Below, in pieces: positions 38,207-46,443 of a DNA stretch of 64,000 bases. Both the position numbers and the translations under genes were made by a program. How positions within the stretch are numbered: position 1 is the first letter of the stretch; each line of letters opens with the position of its first letter. The notes below the pieces were generated by a model. That model was not told where the DNA came from, ran no database searches, and saw only the letters and a program-made list of their open reading frames with translations. The DNA comes from a virus: positions 62,001 to 126,000 of IMG/VR virus record IMGVR_UViG_3300014720_000014; one strand, given 5' to 3'.

Positions 38207-38218
38207 GATAAATAAATA
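38207..38218 (+). promoter_or_regulatory. T4-type late promoter, two overlapping boxes
   Basis: GATAAATA at 38207-38214 and AATAAATA at 38211-38218 overlap, 25-36 bases before the ATG at 38243. The ribosome site AGGAA follows at 38229. It is the start of the late head-gene region. Confidence 0.65.
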
Positions 38219-38242
38219 AACTGTGCATAGGAATTCCTAATA

Positions 38243-39256
38243 ATGAGAATCAACGAAATAATTTTTGAAAATACCTTGTCTGAAGGTCCTCTATTAAACA
38301 AAGTAGGTGCTGGTATAGGCAAAGCAGTAGGAGGCACTGCCAAAGCTGTAGGAGCAGTAGCAGGTGGCGTTGCAGGAATTCCTGGAGCTATTGCCAAAGG
38401 TTTTAGAGCAGGCAAATCTACTGTAAGCGGTGCTGGAGACGAGCCTAAATCATCTGGAGGAGTCGGTGCAGGCATAGCCAAAGGGTTGGCAGGTGGCGGA
38501 TCAACTGCTGCTGGCAGTGATGCTGCGGGAGATCCGGGAGCAGAAACTGCTGCCAAGACTTTACAACAACAGGTAGATAAGCTCAGCCCAGAAACCAAAC
38601 AAGAATTATTAAAGACTTTACAGGCCAGCAGTGAAAAAGATCAAACAGCTGCAGCAAAGCCTGCTGCACAAAACCCAGATGCTGAGCCTGCTGCTAAATC
38701 AAGTACCGCAGCAACACCGGCCACAGGAGCAGGTACAGCCACAGCAGGAACCACTGCTGCTGGTAAACCAAGGGTAGAACCAACTTTGGCAGCACCAGCT
38801 GCGGCCGCTGCATCAACTTCGGCTTCTGCACAGAAAACATCTCCTGCACAAGGTCAAGCATCTTCAGATCCTTATGAAATTATCAAAGGGCAGGTTAGAA
38901 AAGCTCAGGGAGGTACCAAACCAGTTCCTGACAATTTACTGCAGAGCATCAATACAGACATTGCTCGCATGGGTAAAGGCGACAAAGACATGGGCGCCAA
39001 TGTTGGACAGCGCATTCTTCAATTGGCCAAACAAGGATATGATGTTAAAAATGCACAGACACAGTTCATAGGTGCTTCGAAACAATTAACACAGAGTGTA
39101 TATCGTGCGATTTCTAACATGCTTAAAGAACACGGATTAGCATGGAGTGATTTAAACTTAAAAATCACACTGGTAGAAGGTGTCAGCGAATATGTGTTGA
39201 TATCTGAACTGAGACCATTAACAGAAAACAAAATCCAACTTTACAGAGTTAAATGA
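38243..39256 (+). CDS. Candidate internal head protein with capsid-targeting-like N-terminus (337 aa)
   Basis: I know no named family. The first residues MRINEIIFE resemble the T4 capsid-targeting peptide MKTYQEFIAE of internal proteins, with I7-F8-E9 fitting the gp21 cleavage rule (I/L)-x-E. Next comes a Gly/Ala-rich stretch with glycine-zipper character (GAGIGKAVGGTAKAVGAVAG, about residues 23-60), then a long Ala/Pro/Thr low-complexity linker (about 60-205), then a folded C-terminus (YEIIKGQVRKAQGG, DIARMGKGDKDMGANVGQRI, LKEHGLAWSDLNLKITLVEG). If packaged and cleaved it would be injected with DNA. It is late-promoted and overlaps the next gene by ATGA. Confidence 0.6.
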   Translation: MRINEIIFENTLSEGPLLNKVGAGIGKAVGGTAKAVGAVAGGVAGIPGAIAKGFRAGKSTVSGAGDEPKSSGGVGAGIAKGLAGGGSTAAGSDAAGDPGAETAAKTLQQQVDKLSPETKQELLKTLQASSEKDQTAAAKPAAQNPDAEPAAKSSTAATPATGAGTATAGTTAAGKPRVEPTLAAPAAAAASTSASAQKTSPAQGQASSDPYEIIKGQVRKAQGGTKPVPDNLLQSINTDIARMGKGDKDMGANVGQRILQLAKQGYDVKNAQTQFIGASKQLTQSVYRAISNMLKEHGLAWSDLNLKITLVEGVSEYVLISELRPLTENKIQLYRVK

Positions 39257-39720
39257 AAATCAGAGAACTGATAGTTGAAGCCCCGCTGGACAGTACTGGG
39301 TCTGTGGTAGGTAAGGGAGTCGGTCAAGGCGCCTATGGTGCAGGCTATGCGGCAGGCAAGATCGCCAGTAAGTTTGGATCTTCTCAAACACCTAACACAA
39401 ATCAAGGACGATCAGCTAACGTACTGACAGCTATAGGCAGGGGTATTAAAAGTGGCACGATGAAATGGGCCACTGGCAAAGGCGATGACCTCTCTAAAGA
39501 TCAAAATGCTGATACTGTGCGCAGGATAATCAACAGGAAATCAGTGCCACAAGACGAACTGGATCAATTGATCAGCAGTTTCCCCAGCTTGAAACTAGGT
39601 TGGAAAGTAGATAGGAATGCCGCCACGTTGGCCTTGAACAAGTATAAGAAAGGTCAAGCTCTAGACGGCAATGATGTTAACAGTCTTAAACTAGTGTTAC
39701 AAGATCTAGAAGAAGCTTAA
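39253..39720 (+). CDS. Second candidate internal head protein with the same N-terminal tag (155 aa)
   Basis: The N-terminus MKIRELIVEA has the same layout as the preceding gene: Met, a charged residue, Ile, Glu at position 5, two hydrophobic residues, and Glu at position 9, so I7-V8-E9 could be cut by gp21. A Gly/Ala segment (VGKGVGQGAYGAGYAAGKIA, about 18-37) follows, then basic and helical sequence (ADTVRRIINRKSVPQDELDQ) and an acidic C-terminus. It starts in the stop of the gene before it. Its 3' end overlaps by 15 bases the end of the leftward 67-residue gene. Function inferred from the tag only. Confidence 0.6.
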   Translation: MKIRELIVEAPLDSTGSVVGKGVGQGAYGAGYAAGKIASKFGSSQTPNTNQGRSANVLTAIGRGIKSGTMKWATGKGDDLSKDQNADTVRRIINRKSVPQDELDQLISSFPSLKLGWKVDRNAATLALNKYKKGQALDGNDVNSLKLVLQDLEEA

Positions 39721-39909
39721 ACCGGTTTTTTTGGTAGTTTCTAGATTGTCTTTGATTATTTCTGCTATGATAGCACGTTCTTCATGGCTGAGATGCATGA
39801 CTTCAGAATAGCTCATACCTCGCATGTACCAACAGACCCGTAAGGCTTCCTTTTTAATCTCTCGTGCCTCTTTGTCAAGTTTATCCGCTTCCTGTAAGAT
39901 CTCCGGCAA
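39706..39909 (-). CDS. Small protein downstream of gp26, possible hub assembly factor
   Basis: 67 residues: a charged N-terminal helix, then VCWYMRGMSYSEVMHLSHEE and RAIIAEIIKDNLETTKKTGL. This W-Y-M-R-G-M-S-Y signature recurs in small genes after gp26 in T4-like phages, some labelled gp51 or tail-assembly chaperone; I am not certain which name applies. The start is eight bases after the gp26 stop, so the two form a unit. T4 gp51 (249 residues) acts in hub assembly, but this protein is far shorter. Confidence 0.55.
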   Translation of the reverse strand: MPEILQEADKLDKEAREIKKEALRVCWYMRGMSYSEVMHLSHEERAIIAEIIKDNLETTKKTGLSFF

Positions 39910-39917
39910 CGAGAGTC

Positions 39918-40787
39918 TTAAGATCTTACTGCGAAAAAATTTGACTGATCCATGGTAATGTTGATTTCGTATTCGTGCTGACAGTCGTTGCAGGCAACTT
40001 TCTGTGTTTTTAACTCAATCTTGTTTTTCATTTCCATTACATGGTCGTTGATCTTGTTGAAGATTTCACTGGTGGAATTATTGATAAATTCTTCAATCAT
40101 GGTTCGATCATCAACCACACCATCTGGAGTTTCGATGCTGTGTATGCAGCCACAGACGATGTCCACTGTGAGTTCTGTCAACTTTAAAAAGCTTTGACCA
40201 AATCTTTCAATCTTTTCTTCTTCAGGCAGTGTTTCATCAGTTACAGTGGCGAATATTCGCTGTTGTTCTAAAGCTCTGATAGCAGCTTTGGTGCTTTCTT
40301 TGTAGTTGTAAGGTCTGATATTAACTTTCAACGGAGGCATGTCGATCTGAGCTTGATATTTAAAATTCTGTACTTGATTTAGATATATCACGATGTCAAA
40401 TACATAGTCATTGAGATGCTCGCAGGAAGGACAGTTAGCACTGACTTCCATGTCTTTGCCATAGGTTGCTACTCGTATGGCCATTAATGCTGCGTCAAGA
40501 TCGATGCTGGGCATCTGCCATGGATCTTTGATAGCAGGAATACAGCTCTTGATCAATTCCACAGTGGCTTGACCATTTAACAGTGCGTCCGGAGTTTTAA
40601 GAATCAGCTCGTCTTTGGCAGTCATAGCATAGACAGGATATTCTCCGGTGCTGCTGAGATCCAATGCGCCTGGCGGATAAAATTCACCTTGAGAAGGCAA
40701 TTTTAAAAATATCTTGGGTTGCCTAAAATAATTTGATAAAGGGTTGATCTTAGGTCTATTAACTGCGCTGTCTTGCAAATCTGACAT
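39918..40787 (-). CDS. 26: Baseplate hub protein gp26-like
   Basis: 289 residues from the ATG at 40787 (MSDLQDSAVNRPK), preceded by GGAGACAAATA. A longer reading from 40865 would run through both late promoters and is rejected. The protein matches the T4 gp26 family: FLKLPSQGEFYPPG, ELILKTPDALLNGQATVELI, IPAIKDPW, VATYGKDMEV. Two Cys pairs, CPSC (119-122) and CNDC (266-269), could bind zinc. Gp26 is needed to build the baseplate hub. It and its small partner are the only leftward genes inside the rightward head block. Confidence 0.82.
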   Translation of the reverse strand: MSDLQDSAVNRPKINPLSNYFRQPKIFLKLPSQGEFYPPGALDLSSTGEYPVYAMTAKDELILKTPDALLNGQATVELIKSCIPAIKDPWQMPSIDLDAALMAIRVATYGKDMEVSANCPSCEHLNDYVFDIVIYLNQVQNFKYQAQIDMPPLKVNIRPYNYKESTKAAIRALEQQRIFATVTDETLPEEEKIERFGQSFLKLTELTVDIVCGCIHSIETPDGVVDDRTMIEEFINNSTSEIFNKINDHVMEMKNKIELKTQKVACNDCQHEYEINITMDQSNFFAVRS

Positions 40788-40798
40788 TATTTGTCTCC

Positions 40799-40806
40799 GA
40801 TAAATA
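40799..40806 (+). promoter_or_regulatory. T4-type late promoter for the head block
   Basis: GATAAATA, 46 bases before the ATG at 40852. It forms a divergent pair with the leftward box at 40819-40826; the two predicted transcripts overlap by a few tens of bases at their 5' ends. Confidence 0.6.
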
Positions 40807-40818
40807 TTAATACGTAGA

Positions 40819-40826
40819 TATTTATA
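40819..40826 (-). promoter_or_regulatory. T4 late promoter, exact consensus, driving gp26
   Basis: The reverse strand reads TATAAATA, the perfect T4 late box, 32 bases before the gp26 ATG at 40787. Confidence 0.7.
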
Positions 40827-40851
40827 TGCGTATTTTTCTGGAAAAATTAAT

Positions 40852-43788
40852 ATGGCAGAAGTCACAGGCGATATTGGCGGTCAATCGGTAGAACTTAACA
40901 ACGCAGCTACAGAAGCAACTTTAAAACAACTGTTGCAGACTACCATAGCTATGGCCCAAAAAATGGGCGTAGATGTTAAGAAACAGGCCGATATGGAAAA
41001 AGAAATGAAAAAATTCTTTGACCAGCTCGACAAATCAAACAAAGGACTCAAAGACTCTAGAAAACTGCGAGAAGATGAAGCCAAGGCTCTGGAAAAAGCT
41101 GCCGCTGCTAAAAAACGTGAACAGGAACTGGCACAAAAAGCTGAAATGGTCACTGTGGGATTGTACAGAGGCCTAAATGTAGCTGCTGAAAGTGCTATGG
41201 CATTCGCCAACAAGCTCACAGGTGTTATGAGCAGTTTTGCCAACATGGGCAGCAGTCTCACAGGTGCAGCATCCACTTTTAACAACATACCTATAATTGG
41301 AGGAATGTTGGCCAATGTGTTTGGAGCAGTGGCGACATCGTCGGAAAAATTACAAGCCAGTTTTAAAACAGCCAGTTCTGTTGGTGCTACATTTGGAGGC
41401 AGCATTAGACAAATGGTGGCCAATGCCAGCCAGGCCGGATTGACTTTTGAACAGTTTTCTAATGTGATCAGAAACAACAGCGAAGATTTGGCTAGACTCG
41501 GAGGAACGACCACAGAAGGTGCTAAACGGTTAGCAGGTCTGTCAAAATCTCTGAAACAAACAGGATTACAAGATGATCTAGCACGACTTGGATTTACGTC
41601 TGAAGACATAGCTAACGGCATGGCTTCTGTGACTGGTAGACTTTATAGAGGCATAGGAGTAAGAGCTGGTCAGGAAGGAGAAGCTGCCAAAGTCGGTGCT
41701 AACTATCTTAAAAATTTAACAGCCATCTCAGCTATCACAGGTAAGAACAGAGAAGAGATGGAAAAAGAAGCTGCGCAGAGAATGTCAGATTCCAAGTACC
41801 GTGCTATGTTTGCCAAGTTAGATTCAAAAAGCAGAGCTGAGATGGAACTGTTAATGGACAGTTTACCTCCTGGACTGCAAAAAGGAGTGAGAGAAATCAT
41901 CGCTACTGGCACTGCGCAAAGCGATGAAGCTCAGGCAGTGATGTACATGTATGGCGATATTGCACAATCGGCAATGGGCATGCATCAATCCATAAGAAGA
42001 ACTAATCAAGTAACTCAAGAACAGAGATTGGCATTTGATGATACACTAAGAGCCACAGCTAAAGCACAAGACAAAGCACTCAAAGCAGGTACGGGAGCTA
42101 TTACCACCCAGATGACATATGTGGGGGGCGTGGCAGGCGATCTAGGTGTGGAAATGCAAAACGTTGCAGAACAGTCAGGCAACGTAAGACAATCTCAAGA
42201 AAAGCTTAACAAAGACCTCAAAGATGGTGCAGAAGCAGCCAAAGAACACAAAGACAGTCTCGATCCTGCACAGATAGTTAGAATGCAACAGGAAATAGCC
42301 AAGACATCTAACGAGTTCAATATTTTATTAGCACAATATCTTCCAAAATTACAAGAAGCATTTACAATGTTAGCTAACTTTGTAAAGGAGTATTTGGTAC
42401 CAGCATTTGATTTCTTTATGAAATATCTAAAAGAAGCAGTTATAGTAATTGGAGGTTTGATAGTTGTACTGACAGCGATTAAAAAAGTAGCAGAAGCTAT
42501 TCAAGCATATAAAACATTTAAAGAATTAGGTAAGGAAAGAGGATCTCCCGTTAATCCTATGTACACCATAGATGCCGGCAAAGGAGGAGGACCTGCAACT
42601 CCCGAAAGTCCAGAAGATCGTAGAAAACGTAGAGAAGGACAAAGAGACAAATTAAAAAGTGCTAAAACTGCCGGTCGCCTTGTGAAAGGAGTAGCAGGAT
42701 TAGGTGCTGTCGTATCGGCAGGTATGCTATACAGCGATATCTCAGACATCAACGAACGAGAACAAGCAGGAGATATTTCAGCAGAACAGGCAAAGATGGA
42801 AAAAGGTGGTGCCGTGGGTAGCGCAGCAGGTGGTACTGGTGGAGCTGTTGGCGGAGCTATAGCCGGAGCAGCGATCGGTTCGGTGGTTCCGGTAATAGGA
42901 ACAGCTATCGGAGGAGTCATCGGGGCCGCGTTAGGTGGATGGATAGGCAGCAACTTAGGGGAACAGCTAGGAACAGCAGTGGCTAAACCTACAATGACTC
43001 CAGAATGGATGAAGGTTAATGGACCTAACATCAAAGCATGGGCTGATGCTGTGGCAAAAGGTGCATATAAATTTGAACAAGTTCCTGACATTTATAAAGG
43101 ACACGTAAAAGATCTCTTAGATAAAAGAGGCAGCGGCGGAGCTACTCCACCGGTTTCAGCAACAGCAGGTAGTCCTAAATTAAATGAATCAGTACCAGCA
43201 GCACCCGCTAAAAAGGAAGAAGCCAAACCTGCTAAGGATGCCAAGGCCGCTGACAAAAGCGCCGCTCCTAAAAAGGACGATAAAAAAGCCGAAGATCCTA
43301 GAATTAACTTTAATACCAATGCAGAAAGCTTATTAACATCATTTGCTGAAAAAGAAGGCACTCTAGGTGAAATTAAGACTTATAAAAAAGAAGAACTTGA
43401 CAAACTAAATCGAGAATTACAAAAATCAAATAATAAAACAGATACATCATCAAGCAGTGGTCAGATTAAATCACCAACGAATCAAAAAATCGATGACAGC
43501 AAACAAAAAATGGTAAATGAGATGCTGAAAGAAGGTGATGCTAATGCTCAAAAATTAAAAGAGGCGGAATCTGAACGCGACAAAGCAATGAGAAAAGCAT
43601 TAGAAGAGGATACACTACTACCAGGACAGATTTCGCCAAGCAGTCAAATATCTTCATTAGACCTACTTGCTGAATTAAATAGTAATATGTCCCAATTAGT
43701 GAAGATCAGCAAAGAACAAAAAGATATAAATGAACGCCAACTCAATGCTACAAGAGGGTTGACCAATGATTTGTTTGCATCAGTTTAA
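40852..43788 (+). CDS. Probable tail tape-measure protein (978 aa)
   Basis: No catalytic motif is seen. The N-terminal 110 residues form a charged coiled coil (KKQADMEKEMKKFFDQLDKS). A mostly helical Ala/Gly/Ser-rich region follows. Membrane-like segments occur at about 520-540 (EAVIVIGGLIVVLTAIKKVA), and a long glycine-zipper stretch at about 655-700 (GAVGGAIAGAAIGSVVPVIG). The C-terminus is Lys/Ala/Asp-rich and disordered, then helical. This layout suits a tape measure, which sets tail length and is ejected to form a channel. At about 0.15 nm per residue, 978 residues would give a tail near 145 nm. Placement just before the portal gene is noted; an internal or injected protein is the alternative. 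Confidence 0.6.
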   Translation: MAEVTGDIGGQSVELNNAATEATLKQLLQTTIAMAQKMGVDVKKQADMEKEMKKFFDQLDKSNKGLKDSRKLREDEAKALEKAAAAKKREQELAQKAEMVTVGLYRGLNVAAESAMAFANKLTGVMSSFANMGSSLTGAASTFNNIPIIGGMLANVFGAVATSSEKLQASFKTASSVGATFGGSIRQMVANASQAGLTFEQFSNVIRNNSEDLARLGGTTTEGAKRLAGLSKSLKQTGLQDDLARLGFTSEDIANGMASVTGRLYRGIGVRAGQEGEAAKVGANYLKNLTAISAITGKNREEMEKEAAQRMSDSKYRAMFAKLDSKSRAEMELLMDSLPPGLQKGVREIIATGTAQSDEAQAVMYMYGDIAQSAMGMHQSIRRTNQVTQEQRLAFDDTLRATAKAQDKALKAGTGAITTQMTYVGGVAGDLGVEMQNVAEQSGNVRQSQEKLNKDLKDGAEAAKEHKDSLDPAQIVRMQQEIAKTSNEFNILLAQYLPKLQEAFTMLANFVKEYLVPAFDFFMKYLKEAVIVIGGLIVVLTAIKKVAEAIQAYKTFKELGKERGSPVNPMYTIDAGKGGGPATPESPEDRRKRREGQRDKLKSAKTAGRLVKGVAGLGAVVSAGMLYSDISDINEREQAGDISAEQAKMEKGGAVGSAAGGTGGAVGGAIAGAAIGSVVPVIGTAIGGVIGAALGGWIGSNLGEQLGTAVAKPTMTPEWMKVNGPNIKAWADAVAKGAYKFEQVPDIYKGHVKDLLDKRGSGGATPPVSATAGSPKLNESVPAAPAKKEEAKPAKDAKAADKSAAPKKDDKKAEDPRINFNTNAESLLTSFAEKEGTLGEIKTYKKEELDKLNRELQKSNNKTDTSSSSGQIKSPTNQKIDDSKQKMVNEMLKEGDANAQKLKEAESERDKAMRKALEEDTLLPGQISPSSQISSLDLLAELNSNMSQLVKISKEQKDINERQLNATRGLTNDLFASV

Positions 43789-43797
43789 GGACCTAAT

Positions 43798-45504
43798 ATG
43801 AGTTGGAAGAAATACTTTACACCTGTTAAGATAGATAACTCTGGAGGAAATCTCAGCCCTATAAGTGGCCGTGGCCGCCCAGGACCAGCTCGTTCAAATT
43901 ATTCATCTTTTTTACCCGATGTATATGCAGGTGCACCAAATCGTGTTGAGCGTTATATGCAATACGATACTATGGATATGGACAGCGAAGTTAATGCTGC
44001 ATTAGATATACTAGCTGAATTCTGCACACAGAAAGACAAAGAAAACGCTACTCCTTTTACTACTTTTTTCAAAGGACAACCGACTGCTACTGAAGTTAAA
44101 TTGTTAAAAGATTCTTTGCAAAAATGGTGCAAAGAACAGCAATTTGAAACTAGAATATTTAGAATATTTAGAAATTCTATGAAGTACGGCGACTGTTTCT
44201 TTGTAAGAGATCCTGAAACTAAAAAATGGTTATTTGTCGACGCTGCCAAAGTTTCAAAAATCATAGTTAACGAAAGTGAAGGTAAAATTCCGGAGCAATA
44301 TGTTATTCGTGATATTAATTTTAATTTCAAAGAGATGATAGCAGTTACTCCGCACGGCACGACAAATACGGCACCTAGCGGAACTAGTTCATATACTTCA
44401 GGTGGCGGATTTGGAAGAGGCATGGTAGGTACAGCTGCCCAACCTCCAGGAACGAGATTTCAAAATCAGGCAAACGAAATATCCATAGATGCAAAAAATG
44501 TTGTACACATTAGTTTAAGTGAAGGTCTAGATAACAACTATCCTTTTGGAAATTCAATTCTAGAATCCGTGTTCAAAGTCTACAAGCAGAAAGAACTGCT
44601 TGAAGATGCTATCATTATCTATCGTATACAACGTGCTCCTGAGAGACGTATTTTTTATGTAGACGTGGGAAATATGCCAGCACACATGGCTATGAGTTTT
44701 GTTGAACGTGTTAAAAACGAAATCCAACAGCGTCGTATTCCTTCATCAACAGGTGGCGGACAAAATGTCATAGACGCCAGTTATAATCCATTAAGTGTAA
44801 ACGAAGATTACTTTTTCCCACAGACAGCAGAAGGTCGTGGATCTAAAGTTGAAACATTACCGGGTGGTACTAATCTAGGTGAAATTACAGATTTACGTTA
44901 TTTCACTAATAAGTTATTTCGTGCTCTACGTATACCAGCCAGCTATTTGCCTACAGCCATTGATGAGCAACCAAATACTATATCAGATGGAAAAGTTGGA
45001 ACAGCTTATATTCAAGAACTGAGATTCAATGAGTATTGCAAACGATTGCAGAGCATGATTGTAGAAACATTTGATTTAGAATTTAAGTTATGGCTTACAC
45101 ATCAAGGAATAAGTATAGATTCAAGTTTGTTTGAATTAAAATTTAATTCTCCCCAAAATTTCGCAGCATATAGGCAATCTGAATTAGATACAGCACGAGC
45201 AGCTACTTTCAGTCAAGTCGTGCAAATTCCACATCTAAGCAAACGTTTTGCTATGAAACGATTCCTAGGAATGTCAGAAGAAGAAATCAAAGAAAATGAA
45301 AGATTATGGAGAGAAGAAAATGGATCTAATCTCAAACCAGATGCAGATTCGCAGAGTCAATTAAGGAGCATAGGAATAACACCGGGTACCATGGCTGCTG
45401 ATATGTCAGCACAAACAGCAGAAGCACCTCCGGAGATGGCAGCAGCGGCCGAACCAGGAGCAGCAGGTGCTGAAACAGCAGCAGAACAAACTCCAACTCA
45501 ATAA
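43798..45504 (+). CDS. 20: Portal vertex protein gp20
   Basis: 568 residues, near T4 gp20 (524). Characteristic segments are VERYMQYDTMDMDSEVNAAL, DILAEFCTQKDKENATPF, FRIFRNSMKYGDCFFVRDPE, LSEGLDNNYPFGNSILESVF, KQKELLEDAIIIYRIQRAPE, RRIFYVDVGNMPAHMAMSFV and LRYFTNKLFRALRIPASYLP. Twelve copies form the portal through which DNA enters and leaves. The last 50 residues are an Ala/Glu/Pro-rich tail. An AAGGA ribosome site precedes the ATG. Nearby genes give the usual T4 order toward gp21, gp22 and gp23. Confidence 0.95.
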   Translation: MSWKKYFTPVKIDNSGGNLSPISGRGRPGPARSNYSSFLPDVYAGAPNRVERYMQYDTMDMDSEVNAALDILAEFCTQKDKENATPFTTFFKGQPTATEVKLLKDSLQKWCKEQQFETRIFRIFRNSMKYGDCFFVRDPETKKWLFVDAAKVSKIIVNESEGKIPEQYVIRDINFNFKEMIAVTPHGTTNTAPSGTSSYTSGGGFGRGMVGTAAQPPGTRFQNQANEISIDAKNVVHISLSEGLDNNYPFGNSILESVFKVYKQKELLEDAIIIYRIQRAPERRIFYVDVGNMPAHMAMSFVERVKNEIQQRRIPSSTGGGQNVIDASYNPLSVNEDYFFPQTAEGRGSKVETLPGGTNLGEITDLRYFTNKLFRALRIPASYLPTAIDEQPNTISDGKVGTAYIQELRFNEYCKRLQSMIVETFDLEFKLWLTHQGISIDSSLFELKFNSPQNFAAYRQSELDTARAATFSQVVQIPHLSKRFAMKRFLGMSEEEIKENERLWREENGSNLKPDADSQSQLRSIGITPGTMAADMSAQTAEAPPEMAAAAEPGAAGAETAAEQTPTQ

Positions 45505-45510
45505 TAAATA
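45503..45510 (+). promoter_or_regulatory. Possible late promoter box at the portal gene's stop
   Basis: AATAAATA overlaps the end of gp20 and lies only five bases before the next ATG at 45515, too close for a normal leader. It may serve downstream genes or be chance. Confidence 0.35.
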
Positions 45511-45514
45511 AAGT

Positions 45515-45766
45515 ATGCTTCTAAACGAATTTTTTTATTTTAACGAAAAAAATAATGATTTTGCTAACGATCGTAGATACGATTCTAGCAAAGATAGTTC
45601 TATCGTTAAAAAAACTGATACTAGAAAAATGCGTTTAACACTTGGACAGATCAATCAACTTAGATTACAAGCAGAAGCCCATCAATTAGAAACAGAATCT
45701 GAGCTGGGGTTTATAAGACAAATGTATGGAACTCCAGTTGGTGAAGAAGCAGCATCTACAGAATAA
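45515..45766 (+). CDS. Small prohead core-like protein (83 aa)
   Basis: A basic and acidic mix with MLLNEFFYFNEKN at the start, then TDTRKMRLTLGQINQLRLQA and ETESELGFIRQMYGTP. Small genes in this spot after gp20 in T4-like phages encode prohead core proteins (T4 gp67/gp68); the link is positional. The N-terminus shares Met, Leu, Asn, Glu5 then hydrophobic residues with the two tagged proteins at 38243 and 39253, but has no (I/L)-x-E at the same place. No ribosome site is seen, so it may be coupled to gp20. Its end overlaps the next gene by 41 bases. Confidence 0.6.
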   Translation: MLLNEFFYFNEKNNDFANDRRYDSSKDSSIVKKTDTRKMRLTLGQINQLRLQAEAHQLETESELGFIRQMYGTPVGEEAASTE

Positions 45767-46382
45767 TCCGGGCTTTGTATTAGGCAACGGAATCAGTCGA
45801 CTTAAAGTCGATCCGCAATCTCTACTAACCAAAGGTATTGTATATGGTTGCAATGCTCAATATAGAGAATATAATCCTCATTATCTCGTAGCAGTTGACG
45901 TAAAAATGGTCAACGAAATAATAGAATCGGGCTATCATAAAAAACATCAAGTTTGGACTAACCCTAACAAAGGAATTAAAACCAAAAACGGTATTAATTT
46001 CTTTAGTCCGCACAAAGGTTGGAGCTCCGGACCTACGGCTTTATGGTATGCTGCCACACAAGGACACGGTAGTATATACATTTTTGGGTTTGATTATCAG
46101 GGATTAAACGGTAAATTTAACAATGTCTATGCAGACACATTTAACTATAAAAAGTCTACAGATTCAGCTACATACTATGGAAATTGGCTCAGCCAAACTG
46201 AAAAAGTAATCAGAGAATATAGGCACATAAGATTCTTTAGAATAGTAGAACCAGGATCATTTATACCCGATAAATTAGGTCCAAATCTAACCAACCTCAG
46301 TCATATAAACTTTGATGAATTTGAAAACATTTATCAAGGAACTATATATTCAAATCAAAACGATCAAAAAACTACCATTTAA
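45726..46382 (+). CDS. Protein with GNG-S-R and YGCN motifs, possible sugar/nucleotide-binding fold
   Basis: 218 residues. The fold-like motifs are GFVLGNGISRL (residues 16-26), GIVYGCNAQYREYNPHYLVA (37-56) with D58, then SSGPTALWYAATQGHGSIYI and FGFDYQG. A GNG-S turn followed by a G-x-N motif and a D after 'YLVAVD' resembles the DUF115/Maf-like proteins that bind sugar nucleotides, but the match is loose and from memory. The position between a core-like protein and the prohead core gene is unusual for an enzyme; in some T4-like genomes conserved unknowns occupy it. Start at 45726 gives 41 bases of overlap; GTG 45741 is a possible alternative. Confidence 0.6.
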   Translation: MELQLVKKQHLQNNPGFVLGNGISRLKVDPQSLLTKGIVYGCNAQYREYNPHYLVAVDVKMVNEIIESGYHKKHQVWTNPNKGIKTKNGINFFSPHKGWSSGPTALWYAATQGHGSIYIFGFDYQGLNGKFNNVYADTFNYKKSTDSATYYGNWLSQTEKVIREYRHIRFFRIVEPGSFIPDKLGPNLTNLSHINFDEFENIYQGTIYSNQNDQKTTI

Positions 46383-46402
46383 AGTGTTTTTTAAATCTGC
46401 GT

Positions 46403-46410
46403 ATTAAATA
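46403..46410 (+). promoter_or_regulatory. Possible late promoter before the core protein gene
   Basis: ATTAAATA, 34 bases before the ATG at 46444, with AAGGAG just upstream of the start. One base off the usual box, so moderate support. Confidence 0.4.
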
Positions 46411-46443
46411 AAGCACAGCCTTGACAATTAAGGAGAATCTAAC

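Noticed and set aside
39720-39735. AAACCGGTTTTTTT at the convergent gene ends as a terminator
   Set aside because: The palindrome AAACCGGTTT has no loop, so no stable hairpin can form.
40787-40865. N-terminal extension of gp26 (MTSAILIFPEKYAYKY)
   Set aside because: It spans both late promoters and the opposite-strand start; the ATG at 40787 has GGAGA upstream and matches family starts.
40881-43361. Long reverse-strand frames (40881-41621, 42501-43091, 43092-43361) opposite the probable tape-measure gene
   Set aside because: Leu/Ser/Pro/Ala-rich shadows caused by skewed codon use of the real gene; no start signals.
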